From Xiphophorus maculatus (lineage: Eukaryota; Chordata; Actinopteri; Cyprinodontiformes; Poeciliidae), in contig NC_036456.1 of NCBI RefSeq assembly GCF_002775205.1, forward strand, positions 5,099,463-5,163,462: a stretch of 64,000 nt of DNA. Reading direction: 5' to 3'. Made by a program: the position numbers and the translations under genes. Positions 10,245 through 24,000 of this stretch are shown piece after piece. Below the pieces are notes generated by a model, which worked only from the letters and a program-made list of their open reading frames with translations, was not told the DNA's origin and made no database searches. The number at the start of each line of letters is the position of its first letter. Within the stretch, counting starts at the first letter, position 1.

Positions 10245-10854
10245 ACTATTTTTGAATAAATATTAAGTTTACTCACAACAGATTATTCTGCTTTTTTGCA
10301 AATTTCATTCAGAAAAACTATCTTGTCGATAAAATGGCTTGTTCTGAGTAACTGTCAACTTAAAAAAACAGAATATTTTAAAAGTACGTTTTTAGGAAGG
10401 TTAGAAATATGTTTTTCACATATTACCATTTTTTTTCTTTTACTTTGTTTCCAAACCAGGAGTTTGCTGTTTTTCCAACTCACCCTGGGAGCTTGGTTTG
10501 GAGAGGCCAAACTGAAATGGCATGCAATACTTTTAGCAAAAAGTCAGTGTTTAGCAGTTTGTTGATTGCACAGAATAATAATGCGAGGCCATAACTTTAA
10601 AACAAAAGATTTTTACTTGTGGTATTAAAACAGCATTTAAAAAATAAAATAAAATCTACTGTTTGTATGTATTTAACAAAAAGGTTAAACACAAATCTGT
10701 CAATAAGTGTTTATTGAACAATCAACTTATAAGAAATAAAGCAAATATTGGGGAGCAGAAATCCTGAGACGTATTGCAAACCCAATCCTCCACACTGCTT
10801 CTTTATGTTTTTTTTACAGGGGTGTGTGTGTGTGTGTGGGTGTGTGTGTGTGTG

Positions 10855-10888
<34 letters not shown>

Positions 10889-11328
10889 GTTCATTCTCAA
10901 TCATCTCCTCATGCTCTATCCCTTTCTGTTCCTTCCCATCCATGCCGTCTCCTCCACAGCCTTACATTGCCTTGCAACTCCACGGCCACTTTTCACACTG
11001 TCCTCGTCTGATGCTTTAAGACAACAATGGTAAAACTTTATAGGACTTTCACAAATAAATCATAGTGTTAGAACCCAAACATGATACAAAACATCAACAG
11101 CAACACACGTTCAAGCAGGTTCAGAGTTTCCATAGCGATTGCTGTACTAGTCAATGCATAACAGATATTTAATTATCACCATCTCTATGACATTCTTGAT
11201 TTTTCCGTTGCTATCTTGGTCAGTTATGCTTCACTACTAACATTATACTACAATACATTATTTAAAGACATGTATTCAACAATATTCAGTATTTCTTCTT
11301 TGTCTTTAGTCCAAGATGGTTCTGTTCT
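10245..11328. other. Gene-free stretch below NITR-1
   Basis: It holds a GT microsatellite at 10821-10888. Nothing else is recognised. A minus-strand AATAAA near 10710 could serve NITR-1, but it lies some 600 bp past the stop. Confidence 0.5.
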
Positions 11329-13479
11329 TCAGCTTCTAGTGTCAGAATAAACCACACCGCTGTGCGTCGCTGTGGACGATCGGCAATCGACGATTCGGTG
11401 GGGCGAAGACACACTCGAATAGACGACGGATTCTGCAGTCTGTAAGAGGCGCTTGTATGAAATAATCATTCAAATTTACATATAGCATAACGTGAAAAGG
11501 TGAGCTCACCTGATCAGCAAAAGTTCTTTTAGGGGCCCCTGGAGATGGGTTAAAAGTAAAACCTCAGATCAACTCAACTCAATGCAGAAGCAACATTTAT
11601 GCCATTTTGCACGTAGTTTTACACACCAGCAGAAGCTTTCCTCCGGGATCTACAAAGCATCCAGGACAGGAGGAGAGTCGTGATTCCAAAAATGATGTTT
11701 GACGTCACCAGTACAACAACAGTTGGATTCAGGCCACCTTCAAACAGAAGGACACATAGTGAATAAATCATGACGTCATCGAGAAGGTAACATATTAAAA
11801 TGTGGCGAAATAGTGGAAATTTTAAATACTCTCACATTTTTAGTGAAATATGTTGTCATTGTGATTAATTACAGTAAGTGAGGCTAATTCTGTTGGTGTC
11901 CTGCGCTCAGTTATAACTTCTCTCTACATCTCTTGAATGCGTTTTGCTTCTATGTTGTTTGTGAACTTTTTCTTTCTTTGTTTACCAGACTTTGGATCTT
12001 ATTTAACTTTGAATTAAAATGTTTTAATATAGCAATGTGTGAGCAGGCAGCTAGTTCAGAATGGTTCACTGCGACTTACCCTTCTTATAGATTGTGTCAG
12101 TCACTTTCTACTGGAAAACTGTTAAGTCAGCAGTTTTCCATAAGACTCGTGTGGGTCATGATATGGACATAACAAACTTTATGTCTTTTTTATCAGAAAT
12201 GTTATATGGAATAAAACACATTTTTGAATCTTGTTCGTAAGCCATCATCTTCAAATTCAATGCATATAAAGGCTTTGTATGCAGTAAATCTACATTTCAC
12301 AGGATGATCTGACTTAGTTAAATAAACATTTTTTTTAATTATACTGTATTGTTCAAAGATTAGCTGGGATTTGCAAATTTATAGAATTTCTTTTTTGTTA
12401 TTAAACCAATTTAAAGTGCACTGCTAGATAGAGACTTGACTGTTAAACTATTTACACTTAATTTTACATTGAGCGCCTATTCTGTTGTATGTTATTTGAC
12501 TTTTTTGATACATATTTTCCACATAAAATCAAACCAACAATGTCATAAACATTACATATATTTTGCGATTCTCTTACTGTTAAAAACCATGGACACATTT
12601 CCAAACTGTGTCTGTCCACACACGGTGGGGGCGCAGTAGTAAGTTCCCCCTCCGTCGGAGTCGACGTCTCTGACGAGGAGCTTGTGCACGCAGGTCGTTT
12701 CCCCGCGCTCGGTCCTCTTACAGGAGTCGTCTGCTTTCCGAGACACGTGAATGACTTCTGGCGCGGAACGCTGAGAGGTTTTCAGCCACATGACCCCAGT
12801 GTCCTCTGCCGTGCACTGAGCGGCGTGGAAAGTACAGCTGAAAGGCACGGCGTCCTCCGACCCGGCTGGCTGGGATTTCGGCGGCTGGACCACAGAGTGG
12901 TTCAGCTTCACGCCTTGGAGAAAGAAATCAGATCAGCTGTGATCAGAAGAGCCGTTTGTGGGTCCAACTAAAACTAAGTGGATATGAGAATAGACTGAAT
13001 ACCTTGTAGCATCAACAAGGTTCCTGACCCAAACTGAATGTCATTCAGCCGCAGAACTCCACAGAAGTAAGTTCCAGCATCATCCCAAGACGCTGCTGTT
13101 ATGGTCAAGTGATTATTGATCCCATTGGAATGAACTGAATAACGATGTTTCAGTTCGTCAACAACTGCACTCCAATTGTAGCGAGAAGAATAAGTTGCAA
13201 CCACCTGCAGTCTTCTCTCTGCTGTCAGTTTGTACCACACTCTATTATAAATGACACTCTTTAAGAAGCATTCGATGGTCGCCGATTCTCCGAGCTTCAG
13301 TGTTCGCACCGAAACGGGCTGAGAGACGTCACTGGGCTCTGCTTCACCTGCAACGAAACACAGAGGAAATCATCATGTTTGTGCACAAAGAGGGAGAAAA
13401 AGAGATTTTCCTAATCTACATTTTTTTGTTTGTACTCACACAGATAACAGAGAAGGAGCACGGTCGCAAAGAAAGCCAT
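11329..13479 (-). CDS. NITR-1: novel immune-type receptor, V + I domains
   Basis: A type I membrane receptor of the teleost NITR family. Exons (minus): 13440-13479 signal peptide MAFFATVLLLCYL; 13003-13347 V domain; 12578-12913 I domain; 11627-11737 membrane span; 11329-11432 tail. All joins are phase 1, giving 311 residues. The V domain (about 14-128) has ECF, WYK, TYFC and a clean J-like FGSGT. The I domain (129-240) has CAPTVCGQTQFGN. The span VVVLVTSNIIFGITTLLL has no basic residue. The tail has two ITIM-like motifs, VVYSSV and VVYSDT, so it is probably inhibitory. The membrane-exon donor is a weak GTGTGT, though NITR-4 uses the same one. If it is not used, translation stops after SAGV at 11619, giving 279 residues without ITIMs. 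V and I lie in separate exons here, unlike the next three genes. Confidence 0.88.
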
Positions 13480-16025
13480 CTCCACTTCTGCTTTTGCACT
13501 TCCACTTATTTGCAGCAGCCAAGCCTACTGAAGTGGCAGAAAATGACCATGCGTAGACGTACCAACACCAGGCTGTTCTACATTCTGCCACATCTATCAG
13601 CTCTGATATGATTGGTTCATAAAGTTTAGCACAGAAAAGCCTGATTTGCTGATTCCTGAGGAAACAATATAGCAAGAAAAAAAAAGTGGTTATTTAAAGC
13701 AGCTGAATGACTCAGACTTGTTGTGGGGAGTTTGGCCTTGTTTTGTCTTCCAGTAGTTAGGGCAGCAAAATGTGACCTTTATGGGTTTTAGTGTGAAACA
13801 AGCAAGCAGGAGAAATGACACAGGGTAGAAATTTTTATTTATTTTTTACCAATTAAACCTTGCCGGGGTGTTGACGTTTGAATTTTAGGAGCTGATCATT
13901 CAGCACCAGCTGTTGCATTGATTTCTCCAAACTTTGAAATTCAACTTGTTTTTACGGTTTACACAGAATGTGCTGCTTCAACGAAAGTAGAACCAAATAT
14001 CATAACACACATTCTGTACTAGCAACTAATTATAGAAAACACATAAAGTACAAGGAATATGTTCAAACCGACTTGTATAGTAGAATGACACTTTTCTATC
14101 CCCCCATCACATTTAAGAAGTATCAGTTCCAAGTTCAGTTCAAATAGAATAAAACTGAATTAGTTCATCTTAATAGTTCACCGGCTAATTCAACATCTCA
14201 ACATTAACCAGTTCTTCTATCATTTTATCTTATCTGCTTTATTATTTACGTATGTTTTTGGCTTTAGATAAGTCTGAAATGTCGACAGATTTCAATTTTT
14301 ACTCTCCTGAAAACACTACGAGGCTGTTGTTCCTCTTTAGTAAATCCTCACATGCTATCTGATAAAAGTGAGTTAGAAAAAACAGAATCTGCAGGTACAT
14401 TAATCTTTTTTTCTCTGTTGTACCTGCAGATCTACAAAAGGTTCCAAGCCCTCAGTGCAGCAGGTTCTGCGCAGTATAATGGACGTTAACTTGGCAAAAT
14501 GGGTGTTCAGTTTACATGGTTAAGGAAGGATGGTGATAAACATCATCAATCCTGGGTAATCAAAAAGGCAAATATGTGTGCATAATACTTTGACCCACCG
14601 CTGGGTGCCGACACACAGAGTGGAAACCAAGCTCTTGAATTTGAGTGCAAGGGTTGTGAAAAATAACTGCTCCTAAAAATGAACACTTGCCGTAAATTCA
14701 TTACTCATTTGAGATGAGGTCAGAGCTATCACTTTTCTTCAGAGCATTGATGAATCAATCCTATGCTGCGCATTGACACAGGTGTTATAAAAAATGCAGA
14801 ACATCTCAGGACCGATGCTACAAGCAGCCTCTCAACCACAGACATAGAAACATGTAGGACAGCAAGTGTTCTGAAATAGGTTATCTCTACATCTGATCCC
14901 TGTGAAAGTCAAAACAGACGCTTGTCTCCAGGCGTAGAGAAAATGCCTCGACTCTCGGTGTTCCGCCTCCATTTGACTGATGTACTTGGCAGATTAGGCG
15001 AACGCAGCACAGTTTGGATTTTTGGTTAATTTGGAAACAGAGATTTTTAAGTGTTTAAAAAAAACATCATGTGCTTCTAATCACAGGTCTATTGATCTCT
15101 TGATAGGGTTTATGGCTGACTCCAGAGTTTTCTGTGCCAAATCTCAACATAATTTGTTTGCTAGCGCTTATTGATTATTGATCCATACTGAGTACAATGA
15201 GAAACTACAAGGAACTCATTAAAACGGAATCAGTGTTTTCTTTGTTATGTATTCTGTTATTCACTCTCAATTAATAGCATTAATAACTCAAAAGAAGCCA
15301 GTAACTCTATGTATACCTATTCAGGGTTATACATAAATAATTGTTGACTCATTCAACAGTGTAGAAAAAAGCACAAAAGGATCTATTTCCATGACAACTG
15401 AAAGCACAGGGAAGAGATTTTCTCTCTGAGAAAAACAATCATCAGTCATAATTTGTAGCTTATGCTTTAGTTGAATGGATCTATTGTGATAATTATCCAG
15501 TAAAGAAACAAACCTTTCCCTTCTCACACTGTGGTACCAGCCGTCCTCTCGTTGCACTTCCACATTCGGTTTTCACGTCACTTTTTCAAATGGGATCAAT
15601 AAAAACGATTGGCAAAAACAAACATTGCTAGGAAAACTCGCGAAGGAAAGGCAAGTTTATTTATGCAGCATCGTTCAAACAGAAATCACTTTCAAAATGC
15701 TTTCCAGGACGTCCAGGGTAACACATGAAAAAAACCCAGATAAGCGTAAAGGCATTGCATTAAAAGAATACAGTTAAAATACAAATATCAAATGCATAAA
15801 AGAACCAAATGTTCTCAAGTCGGGTTGTTAGATCAGTACACCAAAATCTTTTCAGCCCTAAATTAAAGGTTTCTGCACATCTCAAGAGGCAGGAGTTCAT
15901 TCTGTAACCGATGAGCTTCAGGTGCCGATAATAGTATCAAAGGAATTGCAAAACAAAAACCTCAGACTTCTTCTACAAACTCAGTATTACGTCTTCAGAG
16001 ACACAAATACCAAAATGTCTACCTT
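13480..16025. other. Intergenic, NITR-1 promoter side
   Basis: An ATTGG (inverted CCAAT) lies near 13610, about 130 bp upstream of the NITR-1 start. A minus-strand AATAAA at 15656-15661 fits as the NITR-2 poly(A) signal. No other gene or repeat was recognised. Confidence 0.5.
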
Positions 16026-17391
16026 CTAATATCTGTGGTAAACACATTCACTCCAGACTCCATCCTTCTGTCTCATCGAGCTGTCGGTCGCCACGGCTAC
16101 TGCAGTGTGATAGCTCTTTCCAAAAAAAAAAAAAAGAAAAAGGTGTTTATAGTCGTTGCAACATGCAGGAAAACTGTGACTGGACGAAGCTTAAATGTTA
16201 AAGGTTAATTCACCTTCACATGTGCTGACGGGTGCTTTGGTTGGGACTCTGCTTGTGACAAAGGAAATGTTTGTTTAATGACAACGTCAATTATTTATAA
16301 TTTTAAAAAAAGTAAAATCAAAAACAGTTGAATATTGTGTCACCTGAAGATATGCATTTTGTCTTCTTAGTGATTTTGCACACCAACAAAGCCAGTAAAA
16401 GACTGAGGGCAGAGGTGAACGCACAGGCTGCACTCAGAAAAATGGTAACTGAGTCGTCTGCATAGAAGGAGACGATACAGATAGAGTTCTTATTTGTCTT
16501 TTATTTTGAAAGGACAAATTGAAACGATTTTATAGGTTTAATTTAGAAACTATGATATCGGTACTCACATGTTAAGTCCGGGTTAGTTGTGTTTCCGAGC
16601 ACTATCTGTCCGCATGAGGCAACGGCGCAGTAGTAGTCCACAGCTTGAGACGCATCCAGGGGCAGGACGAACACACAGCTGTGTGTTTTTGTGTTTGCTT
16701 TCTTGTCACTCATATTGCCGCTGCTTTTGTGGGTGTAAATTAGTTTCAGGAAAGAGTCTTCAGAGCCTTTGAACCAGTAAAAGCCGTGCTCTCCATCGTA
16801 GGTCCCATTTCGTAACGTGCAGTGTGTCGTCGCAGAGCCGCCCGGCCGGGCGTTCTCCGACTCCGACAGGCCTTCGGTTTTCAAGCCCGGGCCTTCCACA
16901 TGGACATCGATGCCCTCCAAGAAGTCAAACTCATGGGAAAACAGGCTGACACAGTAGTACGTGGCCGAGTCCGACACTTGCGCATTCAGTATCTTCAGGT
17001 GGAATTCGCCGCTGCCGGGTTCCGGTTTGAATCGTGGATCGCCGGTGATCAGGTCGCTGTGAAGAGAGCCGTTTTGTTTGTGTTTGTAGAACTCAGACAT
17101 GAGCTGGGCTTTTTCCCCCATGCTTTTTTTGTACCAGTAAAAGATCGGTCCATTACTGCCTTGGTAGAAACATTTCAAGGTCACGTTCTGGCCAACGCGA
17201 ACGGATTTAAAGTCCAAAGGGGACGACGGCGCCAAAGCTGCCGAAGGAGCTAAAGAGAGATTTGAGGAGAAAATCAAAAGTGGCCATTTGTTACAGCTGC
17301 AAACTTATTAAATATTCTAAAAATGAAAAAAAATATGTTATTACATACCAACTGTTGCCAAGAACAGATAGAAAATCTTCAGAGTAGTCAT
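16026..17391 (-). CDS. NITR-2: NITR with fused V-I exon and weak ITIM
   Basis: Exons (minus): 17349-17391 signal MTTLKIFYLFLATV; 16569-17249 V plus I in one exon; 16344-16457 membrane span; 16214-16248 short linker ESQPKHPSAHVK; 16026-16115 tail. Phases 1,1,1,0; 320 residues. V (15-130) has LKCFYQG, YWYKKS, YYCVS, and its J-like end is FDFLEG. I (about 131-241) ends CAVASCGQIVLGN. In I the B-C loop cysteine of NITR-3, -4 and -6 is a tyrosine (NGTYDGEHGFYW), and a second cysteine before HSCVF is also missing. In the tail SYHTAV stands where others have LHYATV, so the ITIM tyrosine is replaced. The last YxxY, CVYHRY, is not a classical ITIM. Signalling output is unclear. Confidence 0.86.
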
Positions 17392-18237
17392 TATGTTTAA
17401 ATGGTTGCGCTGGACTGATACAATCTCTCAACATGTTCTACTTTCTCATGAGTGAGCTGGATGCTACCAGCCAATCAGAAATGAGGAGGGAGTCAGTAAG
17501 CCTTCCTGGTGTTAACGCTGGGCAGCAGACAGGAAGATGTGATGACAGAATTGGTTAAGATGCCGTCAGAAGTCATGAAAGTCATTTAAAAGTTCTCACT
17601 GAGATGAAGATCAACATCAGTGTCACTGAACTATGGGCCCTGCGTAACAAATGCTCATTAGATTTACTTGATTTGCACATCATGAGATGCTTCTGTGTTT
17701 TATTTTACTTAAAAATCTGTTTCGCACGCATACATAGATATATATTTGTAGAACCACTGAATGTTTGTAGGCCCCATAACATAGTTTTTGGAAAGTCTTA
17801 AAAAGGAGTAATCTTTACTTCTGACAGTAGCGTTGTCACAAAGTCATTTGGACAGCACTTAGACTTTGTGAACCGTTTAACAAAGTTGGGGCAGACATAA
17901 AAGCAGATCTTTAACCAATGCAGATCTTTAACCAATCCGATTTGCATAGTTCCTCTAAATCATCCAAGCTAAGAGAGTTCTCTGTCATGCGACTCCCTTT
18001 TCTGGTCGTCCCACTGAGTTTACATTGGATTTATTTAGCTCAGGGAACTGAGATTGCTAAGGAAGAAGCTGATTTTACACTTAATGAATCCTTTCGGAGG
18101 TGATTTACTCATGTATTTTGGATCAATTTCACACTATGTTTTATTAATCACTTGTTTTATTAACAAGTGACTAATAAAAGTGTTAATAAAACAAGTGTTT
18201 ACTTGTTTTATTAACAAGGAAACACTGGATCTTCATC

Positions 18238-18275
<38 letters not shown>

Positions 18276-19699
18276 TACAGACCAAAAGTTTGGACACACC
18301 CTTCTAATTCAATGGGTTTTCTTTATTTTCATGACTATTTATAAGGCAATAAATCCCACTTATTAACCTGACAGGGCAGGTTGACCTATGAAGTGAAAAC
18401 CATTTCAGGTGACGACCTCTTGAAGCTCATCAAGAAAATGCAGAGTGTGTGCAAAGCAGTAATCACAGCAAAAGGTTGCTACTTTGAAGAAACTAGAATA
18501 TAAGGAGTATTTTCAGTTGTTTTACACTTTTTTGTTTAGTGCATATTTCCACATGTTATTCATAGTTTTGATGCCTTCAGTGTGAATCTACAATGTCAAT
18601 AGTCATGAAAATAAAGGAAACTCATTGAATTAAAAGGTGTGTCCAAACTTTTGGTCTGTACTGCATATAATAAGAGAACAATATAAAGTTCCTAGATTCA
18701 GCAAAAATGTCTAAATAAAATATTTTAGATTAAATTGTCAGATGGTCCATGTAAGGCTGGCAGCAGTGATGTAATTACAATATTTACAATATTTTTGTTT
18801 TATACTTACACAGGATAAGTTAACTTGTATATATTTTTAACATATATTTAAATAATGGTAAAGGGTCCTTTGAGATATTTTCCAAATTTGGTAAATTGGT
18901 AAAAGCTTGTCTGTTCAAAGAAACCTGCAGATTGGAGCGCATCTTCACTTACTTGCTAATGAATAAAATAATATTATACTTATAAATATCTCTATTAGTA
19001 GAAATATTTACAGAATGTTGCTTTGCTATATTTTTTAACAGGTTCTTCAAAGCTTGTTATCAACTGGGATGATCATCAAACCACGTTAATTTGTTTTAGC
19101 AGCAAGAGCCAACGGCTGCACACTTCAGGAAGGACGTGGAGAAATGTGTTTTTGTACAATTTGTGAGTATGAAACCCAACACAACAAGAAAAAAAAAGAA
19201 AATTATCTTGTGAAGATGCTAGCTAGAAATTGGTAAAAGTAGTATCATTATCTATGAGGTCTGTGGGCTAACAGTCCGCTCACAGAGGAAGAAACTATCA
19301 CTTGAAAGCAGAACAAGAGAGACAGAATAAAGTTTGCAAATACAGTTAACGGCCATTACCTTTCGAAACATGCTCCAAACAACAACTGATTTGTTTACTC
19401 ATACGACAATTGCTTTATTTGTGAGTAAAATGAGAGAAGCTTTCAAATCTCACAGTACTGTCCCAACGTTAAGGGACGAGTGTGACAGAATCCCAGTATG
19501 TTGCTGTTTTCCAGCTGGAAGAACTGGTGCGTTTCCCACAATACGTGGAAACACTGAAGCGACATTTCAAGACATCAGCCAGGAATGTAAAGTTTGGGAT
19601 GAAATAGGTCCGGGGCATCAAACTCAGTTTCTTTATACATAATCATTTAAACTCCAAACCTGCCAACTGAAACACATTTAAGACAAAAATCTGCTCAAT
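17392..19699. other. Intergenic between NITR-2 and NITR-3
   Basis: A CCAAT box (CCAGCCAATCAG) lies about 80 bp upstream of the NITR-2 start. Nested short inverted repeats of CTTGTTTTATTAACAAG type occur around 18145-18220, then an AT microsatellite at 18240-18270 and a Tc1-type miniature element. A minus-strand AATAAA near 19411 could serve NITR-3. Confidence 0.5.
18273..18663. mobile_element. Tc1/mariner miniature element
   Basis: Terminal inverted repeats of about 28 bp beginning CAGTACAGACCAAAAGTTTG match closely at both ends. The left flank is TA. The right flank reads CATA where TA is expected, so one base may have changed. The inside keeps a Tc1-like C-terminal remnant but no ORF. Non-autonomous. 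Confidence 0.9.
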
Positions 19700-21090
19700 C
19701 TACTGTTTCATAGAGGAGTAAACACACTCGGTCTCTTGACTTTTCTTCTGTCTTCTTGATCGGGTGGGCTGGTTCACGTTAACAGCAGCATAATGGAGAC
19801 CGTCTTCCTAATAACAGGACACATCAGAGATTATGAACAAATTTTCCTTCCAAACATAGTTATCTGATCAGGACATGTTGAAGAGACGTGCATTTTTGGT
19901 ATTCACTAAACACATTCAGTTGTATTTACCTCTCCATCTGCAGCTGGACAAAACAAAGACTTTCCTTGAAATACTGTGAAAGACGGAGACATTTTTTAAA
20001 ATGAGGAAATGTGGATAACCCGAATACAAAACCAGCAGTTACCTGAGGTTTGGCAGCTGTCTTTGTGTTCCTTGTACAGTTTGATGGCCAGCAAAACATT
20101 TAGGACGATGGTGAAAATCACAGCTGCACATAAGAAATACGCCAAATACCCCAGCGATACCGCCTCACCTGCAGATCCAAGCATCAAAACCCCAAAGTTT
20201 TAGCTTCTCTCTTCTCCAGACAAGCAAAAAGAACAAAAGCAATTATTCAGTGAAACGACTCACTTTCCAATTCCAATTTCGTCCCGTTTCCAAACGCTAT
20301 CCGTCCACAGGAGGCAACAGCGCAGTAATAAGTCCCAACGTGAGACTTTTTAATGTTCTCCATTGGCAGTTTGTACAGACAGGTGTGAGTATGCGTGTCG
20401 GGACTTGTTAGACATTGGTCCGCCGTGGCTCCACGGGAGTAAACGAGTCCTGGATCATATTTTGAGGACTTTCTGAACCAGTAAACTCTGCGTTCTCCCC
20501 GGCAGCTCCCAGTTTGGGCCGTGCAGTTCAGAGTCACGGAGTCCCCTGGCCGTGCGGTTTCAGATGCCGCCTGGCGGACCAAAGCTTCGCCTCCCACCGC
20601 TGAATCTTTCACAACAACTGTCACACCCTTCACAAACTTGAGCAGGACTGAAAGGCTGCTGGCGCAGAGGTATGTTCCTGTGTCTGAAGAGTGCAAATTG
20701 GAAATGTTTAACCGACTCTTCCCTACTTCAGTTTCCAGACTGAATCGTGGGTCGTCTTTCAACCTCCCGTAAAAAGTACTTTCTTTCTGTAATTTGTAAC
20801 TCATGGAGATCAGCTGCGGTTTCTGTCCCAGGGATTGCTTGTACCAAAAATAACTGGCCTCTTCTTCGTCAAAAGAACATTGTAGAGACAAGTTGCCACC
20901 AACATCAGCCAATACAAAGCCTGTCTTGTGATCCACAAATGTCTCCAAATCATTCATCTCGGCTAAAATAAAGGAGAAAGTCATATTTAAATGTTACCAG
21001 ATATAAAGTGGTTTAATAGCTAATGCGTTACTTACCCTTGTTCCATAAGAAAACACATGAGAGACAGACAAGAGCCTCTGAAAGAGTCAT
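19700..21090 (-). CDS. NITR-3: inhibitory NITR with 14-nt micro-exon
   Basis: Exons (minus): 21036-21090 signal MTLSEALVCLSCVFLWNK; 20264-20962 V plus I fused; 20043-20168 membrane span; 19930-19943 a 14-nt micro-exon coding AADGE; 19700-19807 tail. Phases 1,1,1,0; 333 residues. V (19-140) has LQCSFD, FWYKQS, YLCASS and a worn J-like KFVKG. I (about 141-251) has TGSCRGERRVYW and CAVASCGRIAFGNGT, so both extra cysteines are present and probably pair. The span YLAYFLCAAVIFTIVLNVLL has no charge. The tail has a textbook ITIM, LHYAAV, and a distal CVYSSM. Likely binds SHP-type phosphatases when phosphorylated, as inhibitory NITRs do. The micro-exon has good sites on both sides and the frame needs it. 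Confidence 0.9.
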
Positions 21091-24000
21091 CCTGCATTGA
21101 ATGAAACGCACTTTGTCACCCCGCTGAGTGGCTACAAATGGAACATGGTCTCATTATCACAGCCACATACAGTAGCAGTGTGAAAACCCAAGTACCTGAA
21201 GTTCAAAAAGGATCCTCCCATTTCAATTTTCAAATGCAGAAGAGAAAAACGAAAGAGAAATGACCGGTTTGGTCAGGTGGACGAGAAAAAAGTTTAGTTC
21301 TGCGCAGCTTTAGGTGAGAGAGTGAATGTTTTTCTACTGATTTTTAAAACTATATATTTTTTAACTTTTAACAAAACTGAATTTGAGTTGAAGCTGAGCA
21401 CAGCTATTTTGTAAACTTATAACCTTTAGCAATAAACTGTTTCTAACTAGGGAACCATCTTCATAGATGTAAATGTCACACCTTACTTTACTTAAGTCCA
21501 TCCAATGAACAAAAAACAAACAAACACATCAGACCTGCGTAGACAGGGCGCCTGAGGCTGCAGCCCTTTTGTTAGATGAGAACGACAACATTATGACGAG
21601 GGAAACGATCATATCTCACAATGGATTAGACGCAACTAAGCTGCAGTGTTGTTGGTGCAATGCAGGTTCATCGGAGCATTTCAGAAACCGCTCCGCTGGT
21701 GTTATTTTCTTGGACAGCCATTAGTTGAAGTTTAAATCCCCTCAAAAGCCTCCAGTGAGCAACAGCTGATGTGAAATGTAAGAGGAGAATCAGCAAATTG
21801 GTAGAAGATGATAGAGAGGCAACAGAAGGTCAAGTAACAACTTGCTGCAACCAAAGTATATAGCATCGTCTTTAAATGCACAGCGCACATATAAACTCAG
21901 ATGGGACACAGCAACAGAAAACCACTGATGTCAGCTAAGGAAAGGAAACAGACAGAATTATGCACAGACTCAACAACATCTGGACAAGAAAAGCGTTTAC
22001 AGTCTTGGTTTTTGCAGTGACATTCAGACAGAAGGCTCAGAAATATGGATCCATCATGCTTTGTGTCAAAGGTTAGGGCTGGTGATGTAGCGTACGACCC
22101 TTGAACTACATGGGAAGTACATGGGCTTCACATGATCCTTTGATTCCCCCCAGATTGGCGTTAAATACTCATGTCAACTACTATTTCACAACATAACCAC
22201 AACTTACCACAATTTAAAGCAAAATTCATAATTGGTAATAAAAAATTACCAATACATTCTCAAGTGGTCATGTCTGCAGATTAATTCATATTTTCTTATG
22301 TCCATGCCCCTGGATCAAGTTTTGTTTCAATGGAGTGAGCCATTAAACGTTTTATACCGAAATTAATAAATTCATACAAAATAAAATTTTTATCAATAAA
22401 TTACCAAAATATTTTCATAAGGTCATATCTACAAGTGGAATAACATCAAGCTGGTGTCAAGTTCAAAGAAGTATTCATTTAAAAAATATATACATATATA
22501 GGAAATACAAAAAATCCATTATTCAGAAAATGACCAAAATATTCTCAGATATGTCTTGAGAATGATTTTAGCTTTGCTTTGAGAAAATGTTTGATCCAGG
22601 CACATCGACGTAAAATAATATGATTCCACATGAAGACACGACGCTGAAAATATTTTGGTCAATTCTTGATGAATTTTTGATTATTTTTTTTTTATGTAAC
22701 CAGCTAGACGCAAAATAAAATTAGTCAAACTTTATCATAAAATTCCCCAAAGCCTAATGGCTTTTGTACAAAAAAATGTGACCTTTTTACCATGTTAGCA
22801 TTGTTAGCGATACTGACATGTATTCAGAAACGTGTTTAAATCCAGAATCAAACAAAAATAAAATCTCAAAATGACACAGTTCACCTTCATTTTATTCAAA
22901 AACTGCTCAAATTCCTTAACCATAACCTAATTCTTTTCTCTTTTTCAAAATAAAATATATTGTACTTATATTACTTAGCAGGTGTTATGCTCAGTAATAT
23001 AAGCCTCCTTGTGTTACTTTACCAAACACAAGGGGGCGCTCAAATCCAGCTGATGTGTGTTGTGGTTAGGATCGATCTGAACACTGTCAAACGTATGAAA
23101 TAAAAATCTTCATAAATAGCAAAAGTAAGTTTTCTTTTTTTTTTCCATCCATCCCATTTTAGGTTTGATGTCGGGTTTAATGGATCTTCAGTAAGTCCTT
23201 TGTTTTTGAATCAAACTGTAACCATCACATAGGCAGCTTTACGTTTTAATTAATGACATGTGATATTTGCTCTGATGTACAAAACCACAAAGTCCTTTAT
23301 TTCTGTTATTCTGGGTACAAAGTAAGCGAGAAGCTGCACCTGACGGCACCAAAGCAAAGATTTCCTCCCTTGAACCACAAAGACAGAAGAAAAAAAAAAA
23401 AAGGCTCATAAATATGCATATCCGTTTCACATAAACCATATTGAGATCCAATCTACAAAGTCTAGACCGCACAGGAAGTTGAAGAGATACTTCAGCTCGG
23501 TACACGATCCATTTCTCTGTACAGCAAATGTATAAAATGTTCAAAAAAAATCTTCTACTTAGATGTTTTTTTTAATTCTTAAGACCAGGAAGTGATCAAA
23601 CCTGAGGTTGGCTGGTAAAACTGAAAATGTAGCCAAACACAACAAAGTCCCCTAACTCAGCTTTACCAAAAGGATTGTTTTTTTTTTTGTTTTTATTGTA
23701 AAAAAAAATTGTCTTTTGCATTTACTCAGATCATCTTTGTCCGACTGAAATAAAAAAAATAATAATCCAGCAACAACAGGAAGTATGTAAGGGGTTAAAA
23801 ACCTTTTCACATCGCTCTACATCAGTGTAACAAATAAACCGTAGCCTGAAAAAACTTTAGAAATGTTGAACAGCGTCTATAATGTTTCTTTATTACATGT
23901 TGTCACTTAACTCAGTTTCTATCAAAAACTAGTTTTCGCTCAGCTTTGAGTTTCTTGTATTTTTAGTCAGAGTCACACTTTGAATCTGCAAGGCATCAAA

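Noticed and set aside
10748-11033. Cysteine-valine-rich ORFs
   Set aside because: They are translations of a GT microsatellite.
16822-17253. 143-residue plus-strand ORF opposite NITR-2
   Set aside because: Antisense shadow of the V-I exon, with no recognisable domain.
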